Shown here one piece after another: positions 1 through 7,285 of a stretch of DNA of 12,543 nucleotides; positions within the stretch are counted from its first letter, which is position 1, and every line of letters starts with the position of its first letter. The translations under genes were made by a program, and so were the position numbers. The stretch is from Lentzea sp. (GTDB lineage Bacteria; Actinomycetota; Actinomycetes; Mycobacteriales; Pseudonocardiaceae), in the NCBI GenBank assembly GCA_030146905.1, contig JASLAV010000964.1:1-12543 (forward strand), written 5' to 3'. The notes beneath the pieces are model-generated. The model made no database searches. It had not been told where the DNA came from and saw only the letters and a list, made by a program, of their open reading frames with translations.

Positions 1-1020
1 GTCACCGGTGCGGCAGGCCTGGGCCTGCTAGCCATGCCAGCAGGCGCAGGCCAGCCACCATCACTGCCGGGCGTCTCAGCGGAGGCGCTCGTCGAACAGG
101 TCCTGACGAGCAAGCCGGGCGCGTTCGGCGGCACCGTGGAGGTCGACAACAAGCTCGGCCTCCCGTCCATCGCCGAGATCCCGCAGCTCGCCGACGGCAA
201 GCACAGCGCGCGGATCTGGACCGACGGCAACGGCAAGCTCCGGCTCGCCCTGCCCAACGGCCAGTCCGAGCAGACCATCGTCGACGACGGCAAGACCACG
301 TGGTCCTGGAACTCCGAGGACAACGAGGTCACGAAGTCCGAGCACAAGGCCGACAGGCCTGAAGCGAAGGACGAGCGAACGGCGGTCGACCCGGCCACCG
401 CGGCCAAGGAGATCGTCGGCCTGACCAAGGAGTTCAGCGACATCACCGTCGACGGCACCGCGCGCGTCGCGAACCGTGCCGCCTACGAGCTCGTGCTGAC
501 CCCCAAGGCCAGCGAGAAGACCCTGATCCGCGAGGTGCGGATCGCCGTCGACTCCGAGCTCAAGATGCCGCTGCGGGTCGCGGTCCTGACGAACGGCACG
601 GCGGAACCGGCCGGCACGGTCGGCTTCCGCGAGATCAACGTCGGCCCGCAGGACTCGAAGCTCTTCGAGTTCACCCCGCCGGCCGGCGCCGAGGTCACCA
701 CGCCGGAGGCCAAGGAGCAGCGCGGCGACAAGCCGGAGGCCGGCTTGGAGCAGGCACTGCAGGGTGAGAACCCGCAGGTGTTCGGCACTGGCTGGGACAC
801 GGTCGTCGGCGCGAGGATCCCTGCCGAGGCCATGACCCAGGTTCCCGCCGAGGCGCAGGGTCTCGTCGACCGGTTCACCAAGAAGGTCGACGGCACCTGG
901 GGCAGCGGCAAGCTGTTCACGACCAAGGTCGCGACGATCCTGATCGCGGACGACGGCCGTGTCGTCGCGGGCGCCGTGCCCGAGCAGGTCCTGTTCGACA
1001 CGATCGGACAGGTGAAGTGA
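1..1020 (+). CDS. LolA-like exported protein (5' end outside window)
   Basis: The reading frame is open from base 1 and its first residues (VTGAAGLGLLAMPAGAGQ) look like the hydrophobic core and end of a signal peptide or N-terminal anchor. The true start is therefore upstream, and the internal ATG at 34 is not the start. The rest is a soluble, beta-rich extracytoplasmic protein: short charged repeats around 'ARIWTDGNGKLRLALP' and 'DDGKTTWSWNSEDNEV' resemble the half-barrel LolA/LolB/RseB fold annotated in actinomycetes as 'LolA family' or 'outer membrane lipoprotein-sorting' protein. A conserved-looking block near the end (FGTGWDTVV) may mark a second subdomain. Its stop overlaps the GTG of the following ABC ATPase by four bases, so the two are translationally coupled. 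Inferred role: lipid- or lipoprotein-binding partner of the adjacent ABC exporter on the outer face of the membrane. The substrate is unknown; an anti-sigma-regulating RseB-like role is the alternative. Confidence 0.75.
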   Translation, partial: VTGAAGLGLLAMPAGAGQPPSLPGVSAEALVEQVLTSKPGAFGGTVEVDNKLGLPSIAEIPQLADGKHSARIWTDGNGKLRLALPNGQSEQTIVDDGKTTWSWNSEDNEVTKSEHKADRPEAKDERTAVDPATAAKEIVGLTKEFSDITVDGTARVANRAAYELVLTPKASEKTLIREVRIAVDSELKMPLRVAVLTNGTAEPAGTVGFREINVGPQDSKLFEFTPPAGAEVTTPEAKEQRGDKPEAGLEQALQGENPQVFGTGWDTVVGARIPAEAMTQVPAEAQGLVDRFTKKVDGTWGSGKLFTTKVATILIADDGRVVAGAVPEQVLFDTIGQVK

Positions 1021-2021
1021 CCACCTCGACCAGCGCGCCGGTGACAGCACCGACGAAACCGGCTGTCGCCGCGCGGACCAGGGGTCTGCGCAAGGAGTAC
1101 GGGAGCACGGTCGCCGTGGACCGCGTGGACCTGGAGCTGCCGGAAGGTGCGGTGCTCGGCATGCTCGGCCCCAACGGGTCGGGCAAGACGACCACGATCC
1201 GGATGCTGCTCGGACTGGTCCGCCCCACGCAGGGGGAGATCGAACTGCTCGGCAGGCCGCTTCCGGAGGGGGCCGAGCAGTCGCTGCCGCACGTGGGCGC
1301 GCTGGTCGAGGGTCCGGGGTTCCACCCGTTCCTCAGCGGGCGGGAGAACCTGATCCGCTGTGCCGCGTTCGAACCGCTCCTGCCGAAGAAGCAGATCAAG
1401 CAGGCCGTGGAGGACGCCATCGAACGCGTCGGGCTCGCCCAGGCGGCCCACCGCAGGTACCGGGGGTACTCGCTCGGCATGAAGCAGCGTCTCGGCCTCG
1501 CCGGGGCGTTGCTCGTGCCGCGCAAGCTGGTCGTGCTCGACGAGCCGACCAACGGACTCGACCCGGCGGGCACCCGCGAGATCCGCAAGATCATCGCGGA
1601 GCTGCACGGAGCCGGCAGCACCGTCCTCGTCTCCAGCCACCTGCTGAGCGAGGTCGAGGCGACCTGCACGCACGTCGCGGTTCTGCACCGCGGAACCGTT
1701 GTCGCGCAAGGGGAACTGACCGAGCTGCTGCAGGCGGGCGGATCGGCGCTCCAGGTGATCACGCCGGACGTCGAGACCGCGCTCAGCGCACTGCGGCAGG
1801 CCAAGATCTCCGCGCGTCCGCTGAACGAGGGCCTGCGCATCGAGCTCGCGGGGACGAGCGCGCCGCAGGTGATCGAGACGCTCGTCAAGGCGGGTGCGCG
1901 GGTCTTCGAGGCGACGCGGTGGAAGACGGGTCTGGAGGAGCTGTTCGCGCGGCTCACCGAGGCCGAGGAGGCCGAGCGCGGGATGTCCGCTGTGGACACC
2001 CTGGACGGGGGCTCGCGATGA
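1017..2021 (+). CDS. ABC transporter ATP-binding protein (ABC-2/DrrA-like)
   Basis: A 334-residue cytoplasmic ATPase that drives the membrane partner encoded directly downstream. Walker A is GPNGSGKTT at residues 51-59, the signature is the degenerate YSLGMKQR at 151-158, Walker B plus the catalytic glutamate is LVVLDEPTNGLDP at 171-183, and the H-loop histidine is in SSHLL near 208. The degenerate signature and the roughly 100-residue C-terminal extension after the ATPase core are typical of the DrrA/CcmA/NatA group that pairs with ABC-2 permeases. The GTG start at 1017 overlaps the previous stop (GTGA), and its stop overlaps the permease ATG (ATGA, 2018-2021). The first 20 or so residues are low-complexity Thr/Ala/Pro and probably disordered. 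Exporters of this group move drugs, lipids or peptides, and self-resistance is possible, but nothing here identifies the substrate. Confidence 0.93.
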   Translation: MTTSTSAPVTAPTKPAVAARTRGLRKEYGSTVAVDRVDLELPEGAVLGMLGPNGSGKTTTIRMLLGLVRPTQGEIELLGRPLPEGAEQSLPHVGALVEGPGFHPFLSGRENLIRCAAFEPLLPKKQIKQAVEDAIERVGLAQAAHRRYRGYSLGMKQRLGLAGALLVPRKLVVLDEPTNGLDPAGTREIRKIIAELHGAGSTVLVSSHLLSEVEATCTHVAVLHRGTVVAQGELTELLQAGGSALQVITPDVETALSALRQAKISARPLNEGLRIELAGTSAPQVIETLVKAGARVFEATRWKTGLEELFARLTEAEEAERGMSAVDTLDGGSR

Positions 2022-2818
2022 TCACGCGCCAGTTCGGTTCCGAGGTGCGCTGGATGCTGCGCAGGCCGCGGACGCTCATCGGGTTGTTCGGCCTGGTCCT
2101 GGTGCCGATCGTCATCAGCTTCGGCGTCTGGACGGCCGGCGACGAGAGCGGCGGTCCCGGGCTCGCCGCGATACTGCAGGGCAACGGCCTGGTCGTGCCG
2201 ATCTTCACGTTGTTCCTGTCGCTCAACCTGCTGCTGCCGCTGGTGGCGTCGATCTGGGCGGCGGACGGCCTCGCGGGCGAGGCGCAGCACGGCACGTTGC
2301 GCGGCCTGCTGGTCGCGCCGGTGTCCCGTGTGCGGCTGCTGTTCGTGAAGCTGTTCGGGCTCGCCGCGATGTCACTGATCGCCGTCACGCTGATGGCCGT
2401 CGTCGGGATCATCGCCGGCACGGCGTTCCTCGGCACCGACGGCATGATGACGCTCTCCGGCACGACACTGGACACCGGTGAGGGCCTCGTGCGCATCGCC
2501 CTGTTCATCGTGCTGGTGACGTTCCAGATGGTGTCGATCGGCGCGGTGGCCCTCGCGGTCAGCTCGACGACAGAGCACCCGCTGGTGGTGCAGGCCGCGA
2601 CGATGACGACGATCATCGTGTTCCAGGTGCTGGGGCAGTTCTCCTCACTGGACTGGCTGCACCCGTTCCTGATCACGACCGGGTTCCCCGGGCTGATCGA
2701 CGTGATGCGGGACCCGATCCCGCTCGACCAGATCTGGGACAGCACGCTGCTCGCGGGCTGCTACCTGCTGATCGGCACGGGCCTGGCGGCGATCCGCCTG
2801 GTCACGAAGGACAGCTAG
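2018..2818 (+). CDS. ABC-2 type transporter permease
   Basis: A 266-residue integral membrane protein with six predicted helices at about residues 19-38, 58-80, 111-135, 158-182, 190-208 and 242-261. The cytoplasmic loop after helix 2 carries the ABC-2 coupling motif DGLAGEAQHGTLRGLLVAP (83-101). The frame is open further upstream, but ATG 2018 is chosen because it overlaps the ATPase stop as ATGA, starts right before the amphipathic N-terminal helix (MITRQFGSEVRWMLRRP) and gives the family's usual length. With the upstream ATPase it should form a dimeric exporter, probably working with the LolA-like protein. Its stop TAG (2816-2818) shares three bases with the stop of the convergent SDR gene, leaving no intergenic space. 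Confidence 0.92.
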   Translation: MITRQFGSEVRWMLRRPRTLIGLFGLVLVPIVISFGVWTAGDESGGPGLAAILQGNGLVVPIFTLFLSLNLLLPLVASIWAADGLAGEAQHGTLRGLLVAPVSRVRLLFVKLFGLAAMSLIAVTLMAVVGIIAGTAFLGTDGMMTLSGTTLDTGEGLVRIALFIVLVTFQMVSIGAVALAVSSTTEHPLVVQAATMTTIIVFQVLGQFSSLDWLHPFLITTGFPGLIDVMRDPIPLDQIWDSTLLAGCYLLIGTGLAAIRLVTKDS

Positions 2819-3585
2819 CGCCGGAACCCGCCCTCGCTGTTGATCACCTGACCGGTGATCCACTCGGCGTCGTCGGTGCAGAGCCAGGAGACCAGCCGGG
2901 CGGCGTCGTCCGGCTGGCCCCAGCGCTTCAACGGCATCCGCTCGTTCACGAACGAAGCCAGCTCCGGTCCGGCCCAGCCGGTGTCGGTCGGGCCGGGGTT
3001 CACCGCGTTGACGGTGATGCCCCGGTCCGCCAGCTGGTGCGACACCGTCTCCACGATCGCGTGCAGCGCGCCCTTCGACGCCGCGTACGCCACCTCCCCC
3101 GGCATCGGCCCGAGGTTCTGGCCGGAGGTCATGAACACGATCCGGCCGCCGCGCTCGCCCTTCCAGTGGCGGGCAAACGCTTGCGCGAGCAGGATCGACG
3201 ACCGCGTGTTCACCGCGTAGTGCGCGTCGAGCATCGCCGCGTCCAGTTCGCCCAGCGCACCGTCGAAGCCACTGCGCGCGTGGTTGCACACCAGGACGTC
3301 CACTCTCCGGTACGCCTCGAACGCCGCGTCCACCAGCGGTTCCGGCGCGTCCGGTGAAGCGAGGTCGACGCCGGCGTGCTCGACGCGGCCGCCGAGACCC
3401 GCGATCACCTCGTCGATCGAGTCGGCGCCCCACTCCTGTGCCGCGTCGTGCGGAACGTGGTGCTGCACGAAGAGGTCCGCACCGAGCGAGGCCAGCCTCG
3501 ACGCGATGGCATAGCCGATCCCCTGCCGCCTGCTCACGCCGGTGACCAGCGCGACTCGTCCCCCCAGAGGTCCCATGGAGATCAT
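2815..3585 (-). CDS. Short-chain dehydrogenase/reductase (SDR)
   Basis: A 256-residue NAD(P)-dependent oxidoreductase of the classical SDR fold. The dinucleotide-binding turn is TGVSRRQGIG (15-24), an expanded form of TGxxxGIG. The usual NNAG is replaced by CNHAR (100-104). The catalytic residues N126, S154 (in MTSGQNLGPMPGE), Y167 and K171 (YAASK) are all present, followed by NPGPTDTGW and a C-terminal WITGQVINSEGGFRR. From memory, this set of motifs marks a distinct subfamily often labelled FabG-like or 3-ketoacyl-ACP reductase-like; the substrate is not known. The start at 3585 lies two bases after the thiQ stop; a second in-frame ATG at 3576 is possible, and neither has a strong ribosome binding site, which fits translational coupling. 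It is the last gene of the TPP-riboswitch operon, which hints at, but does not prove, a role tied to thiamine or a thiazole/pyrimidine precursor. Confidence 0.9.
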   Translation of the reverse strand: MISMGPLGGRVALVTGVSRRQGIGYAIASRLASLGADLFVQHHVPHDAAQEWGADSIDEVIAGLGGRVEHAGVDLASPDAPEPLVDAAFEAYRRVDVLVCNHARSGFDGALGELDAAMLDAHYAVNTRSSILLAQAFARHWKGERGGRIVFMTSGQNLGPMPGEVAYAASKGALHAIVETVSHQLADRGITVNAVNPGPTDTGWAGPELASFVNERMPLKRWGQPDDAARLVSWLCTDDAEWITGQVINSEGGFRR

Positions 3586-3587
3586 TT

Positions 3588-4541
3588 CTAGCCGATGCGC
3601 GCGACCCCGTCGAGATCAATGGCGAGCCGCACCCGGTCACCGATCTCGCTCATCGGGCCCACGGCCTCGTACTCCTCGCCGTCGATCTCCACGAGCAGCC
3701 GCACGTGATCGCGCCGGTGCACCCGCTCCAGCACGGTGCCCTCCAGGAGCCCGGACGCGTCGACGCGCAACGCCGTGGCCCTCAGCCCGACCCGCTCGAC
3801 GTCCAGCCCGACGAAGAAGCCGGGCACGAACTTGTTGCACCCCAGGAACTTCGCGGTCTCGACGTCCACCGGTGACGACCACACCTCCGCGGGCGGCCCG
3901 ACCTGCACGATCCGGCCGCGCGACATGATCGCCACCCGGTCGGCCAGCGTGAACGCCTCGTCGTGGTCGTGCGTCACGACCAACGCCGTCGTGGCCGCCT
4001 CCCGCAGCAACCGCGCCAGGTCGACCGCGAGCTGCTCGCGCAACGCCCTGTCCAGCGCCGACAACGGCTCGTCCAGCAGCAACAACCGCGGCGACGGCGC
4101 CAACGCCCGTGCCAGCGCGACCCGTTGCTGCTCACCACCGGACAACTGGGTCACCCTGCGGCCCGCGTACCCCTCCAGGCCGACCAGTTCGAGCAACGAC
4201 AGCACCCGCTTGTCCCGCGCCTCGCGTTCGGTCCCGCGCATCCGCAGGCCGAACGCGACGTTCCCCGCCACCGTCCGGTGCGGGAACAGCTGCCCGTCCT
4301 GGAAGACCAGCCCGAACCCGCGCCGGTGCACCGGCACCCCCGCCAGGTCGGCCGAGTCCCAGGACACCGTCCCGGAAGTGGGTTTCTCCAGGCCCGCGAT
4401 GGTGCGCAGCAGCGTCGACTTCCCGCACCCCGAAGGCCCGAGCAGCGCCACGACCTCGCCGTCGGCCACGGACAGCGACACTTCCGACACGGCGGTCGCC
4501 TGCCCGTACCGGACGGTGATCGAGTCCAGCTCCAGCGCCAT
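3588..4541 (-). CDS. thiQ: Thiamine ABC transporter ATP-binding protein ThiQ-like
   Basis: A 317-residue importer ATPase. Walker A is GPSGCGKS (35-42), the Q-loop is FQDGQLFPH around Q81, the signature is LSGGEQQR (133-140), Walker B is LLLLDEPLSALD (153-164) and the H-loop is THDHDEA with H191. About 80 residues after the ATPase core (from CNKFVPG near 235) form a TOBE-like regulatory domain, so the protein is longer than E. coli ThiQ and closer in build to FbpC/PotA-type subunits. The frame extends 27 codons further up, but ATG 4541 is preferred: it overlaps the thiP stop by one base (TGATG), has GGGGAG upstream, and begins the canonical MALELDSITVRYG strand. Assignment to thiamine rests on its neighbours thiB and thiP and the TPP riboswitch, since the ATPase alone cannot reveal the substrate. 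Confidence 0.88.
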   Translation of the reverse strand: MALELDSITVRYGQATAVSEVSLSVADGEVVALLGPSGCGKSTLLRTIAGLEKPTSGTVSWDSADLAGVPVHRRGFGLVFQDGQLFPHRTVAGNVAFGLRMRGTEREARDKRVLSLLELVGLEGYAGRRVTQLSGGEQQRVALARALAPSPRLLLLDEPLSALDRALREQLAVDLARLLREAATTALVVTHDHDEAFTLADRVAIMSRGRIVQVGPPAEVWSSPVDVETAKFLGCNKFVPGFFVGLDVERVGLRATALRVDASGLLEGTVLERVHRRDHVRLLVEIDGEEYEAVGPMSEIGDRVRLAIDLDGVARIG

Positions 4542-6172
4542 CAGAACTCCCCGCTGCTCGGCACGCGCAACCGCTCGATCAGCAGCACGCACCCGACCGT
4601 CACGACCATCAGCAGCGCGCACGCCGCGTAGGCCATCTGGCTGTTCAACTCACCGGGCCGCGACATCAGCCGCGCGATCACCACCGGCAACGTCGGCGCG
4701 TCCGGCCGCGCGAGGAAGCTCGTCGCCCCGAACTCCCCCAGCGCCACGACGTACCCGAACCCGGCAGCCGCGGCCAGCGACCGCCCTGCCAGTGGCAGGT
4801 CCACCTCGCGCCACACCCGCGCCGGCGAGGCGCCCAGCGTCGCCGCGGCCTGCCTCAGCCGTTCGTCGACGGCCCGCAGCACCGGCAGCACCATCCGCAC
4901 GATCAACGGCGTCACCACCAGCGCCTGCGCCAGCGGCACCAGCAACGGCGAGGTCCTGAAGTCGCCGGGCAGCGCGTCCATCGTGACCAGGTACCCGAAC
5001 CCCACGGTCACCGCGGACACCCCGAGCGGCAGCATCAACGCCGTGTCGAGCACCTCGGCGATCCGCGCCCCCGAGCGCCGCAGCCCGACCAGCACCACCG
5101 CCGAGAACACGCCGACGACCATGGCCACCACGGTCGCGTCGAAGGCGGTCCGCAGCGAGTTGACCGCGGCGTCGATCCCGGTCACGGCCAGCGTGCCGCG
5201 ATCACCGCGGGTGTTCAGCGCCACGTACCCCGCGAAGCTCCATCCGTCCCGTGTGGACAGTGAACGCGCCACCAGCCCGACCACGGGCGTCAGCAACGCC
5301 ACCACGACCGCGAAGGCGGCACCGACGACGTACCACTCGCCACCGGACGGCCGGCGCGCCAGCTCTTCCCTGCCGCGCAACGACAACGCGGTCTCCCGCC
5401 GCCGCCGGGCCAACGCCCCCAGCACCAGCACCGCCAGCACGGCGAGGAACTGCAGCAACGACAACGCCGCGGCCCCCGACAGGTCGAACAGCTCGACCGT
5501 GCGCAGGTAGATCTCGGTCTCCAGCGTCCGGTACCGCGACCCGCCCAGCACCAGCACGACACCGAAGCTGGTGGCGCAGAACAGGAACACGACGGCGGCA
5601 GCGGACCCGATCGCGGGCGCCAGCGCCGGCAGCACCACCGACAGGAACGCCCGCGGCCGCGAAGCCCCGAGAGCCCGTGCGGCGTCCTCCGCCCGCCGGT
5701 CGGTGTGCGCCCACAGCCCGCCGACGGTCCGCGCGACCACGGCGACGTTGAAGAACGCGTTGGCCAGCACGATCGGCACCACCCCGCCGTCCGGCCAGAA
5801 CGTGCGGAACGCCAGCCCCACCACCACGGTCGGCAGCACGAACGGCACCATCACGGCCGCACGCACGATCCCGAGCCCGCGGAGGCGGCAGCGCGCCAGC
5901 ACGAACGCCACGGGGAGCCCGGCGACGACCGCCACGACCGTCGACGCCAGTGCCTGCCCGAGCGTGAACCCGACGAGCTCCCAGGTCTCCCCGGCGAACA
6001 CCGCCTCCAGCACTCCGCCCTCGCGCAGCCCGAGCGACACGATCGCGAACACGGGCCAGGCGAAGAACAACCCCAGGAAGGCCAGCGGCAGCAACGCCGC
6101 CGCCGACCACCCGGTGCGGGCTCCCAGCAGCGAGCCCCGGCGCCGGCTCAGCCCTGCACGAGCTTGCGCCAC
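4541..6172 (-). CDS. thiP: Thiamine ABC transporter permease ThiP-like (fused two-domain)
   Basis: A 543-residue inner-membrane permease containing two tandem binding-protein-dependent transport domains, with about 12 helices. Each half carries an EAA coupling loop for the ATPase: AEDAARALGASRPRAF...LP at about 161-182 and RQAAATLGASPARVW...LP at about 440-460. A charged linker (ARRRRE... to RRPSGG) near 255-277 separates the halves. Size and layout match fused ThiP (E. coli about 536 residues) and related FbpB-type permeases. There is no ATG at the N-terminus. The frame runs open far upstream, but that part overlies thiB. GTG 6172, 25 bases inside the end of thiB, is the best start because the first helix begins at about residue 23; CTG 6149 is a weaker alternative. 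The stop overlaps the thiQ ATG, so thiB, thiP and thiQ are coupled. Confidence 0.88.
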   Translation of the reverse strand: MAQARAGLSRRRGSLLGARTGWSAAALLPLAFLGLFFAWPVFAIVSLGLREGGVLEAVFAGETWELVGFTLGQALASTVVAVVAGLPVAFVLARCRLRGLGIVRAAVMVPFVLPTVVVGLAFRTFWPDGGVVPIVLANAFFNVAVVARTVGGLWAHTDRRAEDAARALGASRPRAFLSVVLPALAPAIGSAAAVVFLFCATSFGVVLVLGGSRYRTLETEIYLRTVELFDLSGAAALSLLQFLAVLAVLVLGALARRRRETALSLRGREELARRPSGGEWYVVGAAFAVVVALLTPVVGLVARSLSTRDGWSFAGYVALNTRGDRGTLAVTGIDAAVNSLRTAFDATVVAMVVGVFSAVVLVGLRRSGARIAEVLDTALMLPLGVSAVTVGFGYLVTMDALPGDFRTSPLLVPLAQALVVTPLIVRMVLPVLRAVDERLRQAAATLGASPARVWREVDLPLAGRSLAAAAGFGYVVALGEFGATSFLARPDAPTLPVVIARLMSRPGELNSQMAYAACALLMVVTVGCVLLIERLRVPSSGEF

Positions 6173-7149
6173 TGCTCGACCCAGGCTTCGCGGTTGTCCT
6201 TGACCTTGTCCGCGGGAAGGGTCTGCGGGTTCGGCGGCAGCGGCGCGTCCTTGGCCCACGACTCGGGCAGCGCGACACCCTCGCGCGACGGGTAGACGTA
6301 CATCTGCTCGGCCACCTGGGCCTGGAACTTCTCGCCGAGCAGGAAGTCGAGGACCTTCTTGGCGTCCTCGGGGTTCTTGGCACCGGACAGCACGCCCGCG
6401 TACTCCACCTGGCGGTAGCAGGTGTCCAGCACGGCCTTGGTCTTGCCGCCCTCCGCCGACGGCGACGACGCGTACGAGACGACGATCGGCCGGTCGCCCT
6501 TGGTGGCGGAGAACTCCTGGTTGTAGGCCTCTTCCCAGCCGCTCACGACCTTGACGCCGTTGGCCTTGAGCTTCGTCCAGTACTCCTGCCAGCCGTTCTC
6601 GCCGAACTTCGCGATCGTGCCGAGCAGGAACGCGAGACCGGGCGACGACGTGGCCGGGTTCTCGACGACCAGCTTGTCCTTGAACTTCGGGTCGACGAGG
6701 TCCTCGTACGACTTCGGCTCGGCACCACCGAGCTTGGCGGGGTCGATGTTGAGGCACACGTCGCCGACGTCGACCGCCTGCAGGCGGTTCGAGCCGTCGG
6801 CCTGGTAGCGCTGGGCGCCCTTCGAGGCCTCCGGCGAGGCGTGCTCGGCGAACACGCCCTCCGCCAGCGCCCGCGAGGCGAACGTCGAGTCGACGCCGAA
6901 CGCGACGTCGCCGATCGGGTTCGACTTGGTGAGCACCAGCTTGTTCGTCAGCTCACCGGCGTCGCCGCTCGCGAGCTGCTTCACCGTGATCCCGGAGGAC
7001 TTCTGGAACTCCTCCAGCACCTCGGGCTTCACGGCGAACGAGTCGTGCGTCACCAGCGTGACCTCGTGCGTCTGCGGCGTGGTCGACGTCCCCGCCGAGC
7101 ACCCCGTCAACGCCACCGCGGCGGCGAAGACGGCAAAAGTCCTTCTCAT
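6148..7149 (-). CDS. thiB: Thiamine ABC transporter substrate-binding lipoprotein ThiB-like
   Basis: A 333-residue exported lipoprotein that should bind thiamine or its phosphates and deliver them to ThiP. The signal peptide MRRTFAVFAAAVALTGC ends in the lipobox LTGC with the acylated Cys at residue 17. The mature part shows features shared with E. coli ThiB as remembered: THDSF near 34-38, DVAFGVDSTF, ENPATSSPGLAFLL, VSGWEEAYNQEF, VSYASSPSAE, MYVYPSREGVALP and the C-terminal REAWVEQWRKLVQ. ATG 7149 is chosen over the adjacent in-frame GTG 7152 because the Shine-Dalgarno AGGGAGAG (7162-7155) is better spaced for it; either gives a functional signal peptide. It is the first gene after the TPP riboswitch, strong independent support for the substrate. 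Confidence 0.92.
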   Translation of the reverse strand: MRRTFAVFAAAVALTGCSAGTSTTPQTHEVTLVTHDSFAVKPEVLEEFQKSSGITVKQLASGDAGELTNKLVLTKSNPIGDVAFGVDSTFASRALAEGVFAEHASPEASKGAQRYQADGSNRLQAVDVGDVCLNIDPAKLGGAEPKSYEDLVDPKFKDKLVVENPATSSPGLAFLLGTIAKFGENGWQEYWTKLKANGVKVVSGWEEAYNQEFSATKGDRPIVVSYASSPSAEGGKTKAVLDTCYRQVEYAGVLSGAKNPEDAKKVLDFLLGEKFQAQVAEQMYVYPSREGVALPESWAKDAPLPPNPQTLPADKVKDNREAWVEQWRKLVQG

Positions 7150-7154
7150 CACAT

Positions 7155-7249
7155 CTCTCCCTACGCCGGTATGACCCGGATCAGGTGGACGGTCGAGGGC
7201 TTGCGAGCCCTCCTCTCAGCCCGGCGCTTCACCGGACTCCCGTGGCAAA
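7155..7249 (-). promoter_or_regulatory. TPP riboswitch (THI element) controlling thiBPQ-SDR
   Basis: On the minus strand, between the dehydratase and thiB, the THI-box consensus is plain. CACGGGAGTCCGG starts the element; CTGAGAGG (7219-7212) is the pyrimidine-sensing helix junction. Next comes a variable 7-bp hairpin (GAGGGCT/AGCCCTC, loop CGCA, 7212-7195). ACCTGATCCGGGTCATACC (7186-7168) and GGCGTAGGGA complete the pyrophosphate-sensing arm and closing region. The final AGGGA is also the thiB Shine-Dalgarno, with only five to seven bases left before the start codon. No separate terminator hairpin fits between aptamer and gene, so TPP most likely blocks translation initiation. The 5' boundary is approximate. 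Confidence 0.95.
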
Positions 7250-7254
7250 CGCGC

Positions 7255-7282
7255 AGCCTACGTGACGTGGTGGGACGATCAG
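7255..7282 (-). promoter_or_regulatory. Candidate promoter of the thiamine operon
   Basis: On the minus strand, TAGGCT (7260-7255) fits the TAnnnT -10 pattern and CTGATC (7282-7277) is a partial -35 match with a 16-base spacer. Transcription would start a few bases before the TPP aptamer, where a promoter is needed. It sits immediately before the ATG of the divergent dehydratase, so the two genes' control regions overlap. The match is modest and not tested. Confidence 0.35.
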
Positions 7283-7285
7283 GAC

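Noticed and set aside
76..2290. Long minus-strand open frames opposite the LolA-like and ABC ATPase genes
   Set aside because: They are rich in Arg, Pro, Ser and Ala with no recognisable motifs, and overlie genes with clear domain evidence; they are antisense shadows of GC-rich coding DNA.
2842..2860. GATCACC/GGTGATC hairpin as a definite terminator for the exporter operon
   Set aside because: It encodes the conserved SDR motif TGQVIN, so the palindrome may be a coding coincidence; kept only as a remark.
4542..4622. 27-codon upstream extension of thiQ
   Set aside because: It lies within thiP and lacks homology-like features; ATG 4541 has a good ribosome binding site and the canonical ABC N-terminus.
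6173..6757. N-terminal extension of the thiP frame
   Set aside because: It overlies the well-supported thiB gene, has composition typical of a shifted frame, and would put about 195 unrelated residues before the first helix.
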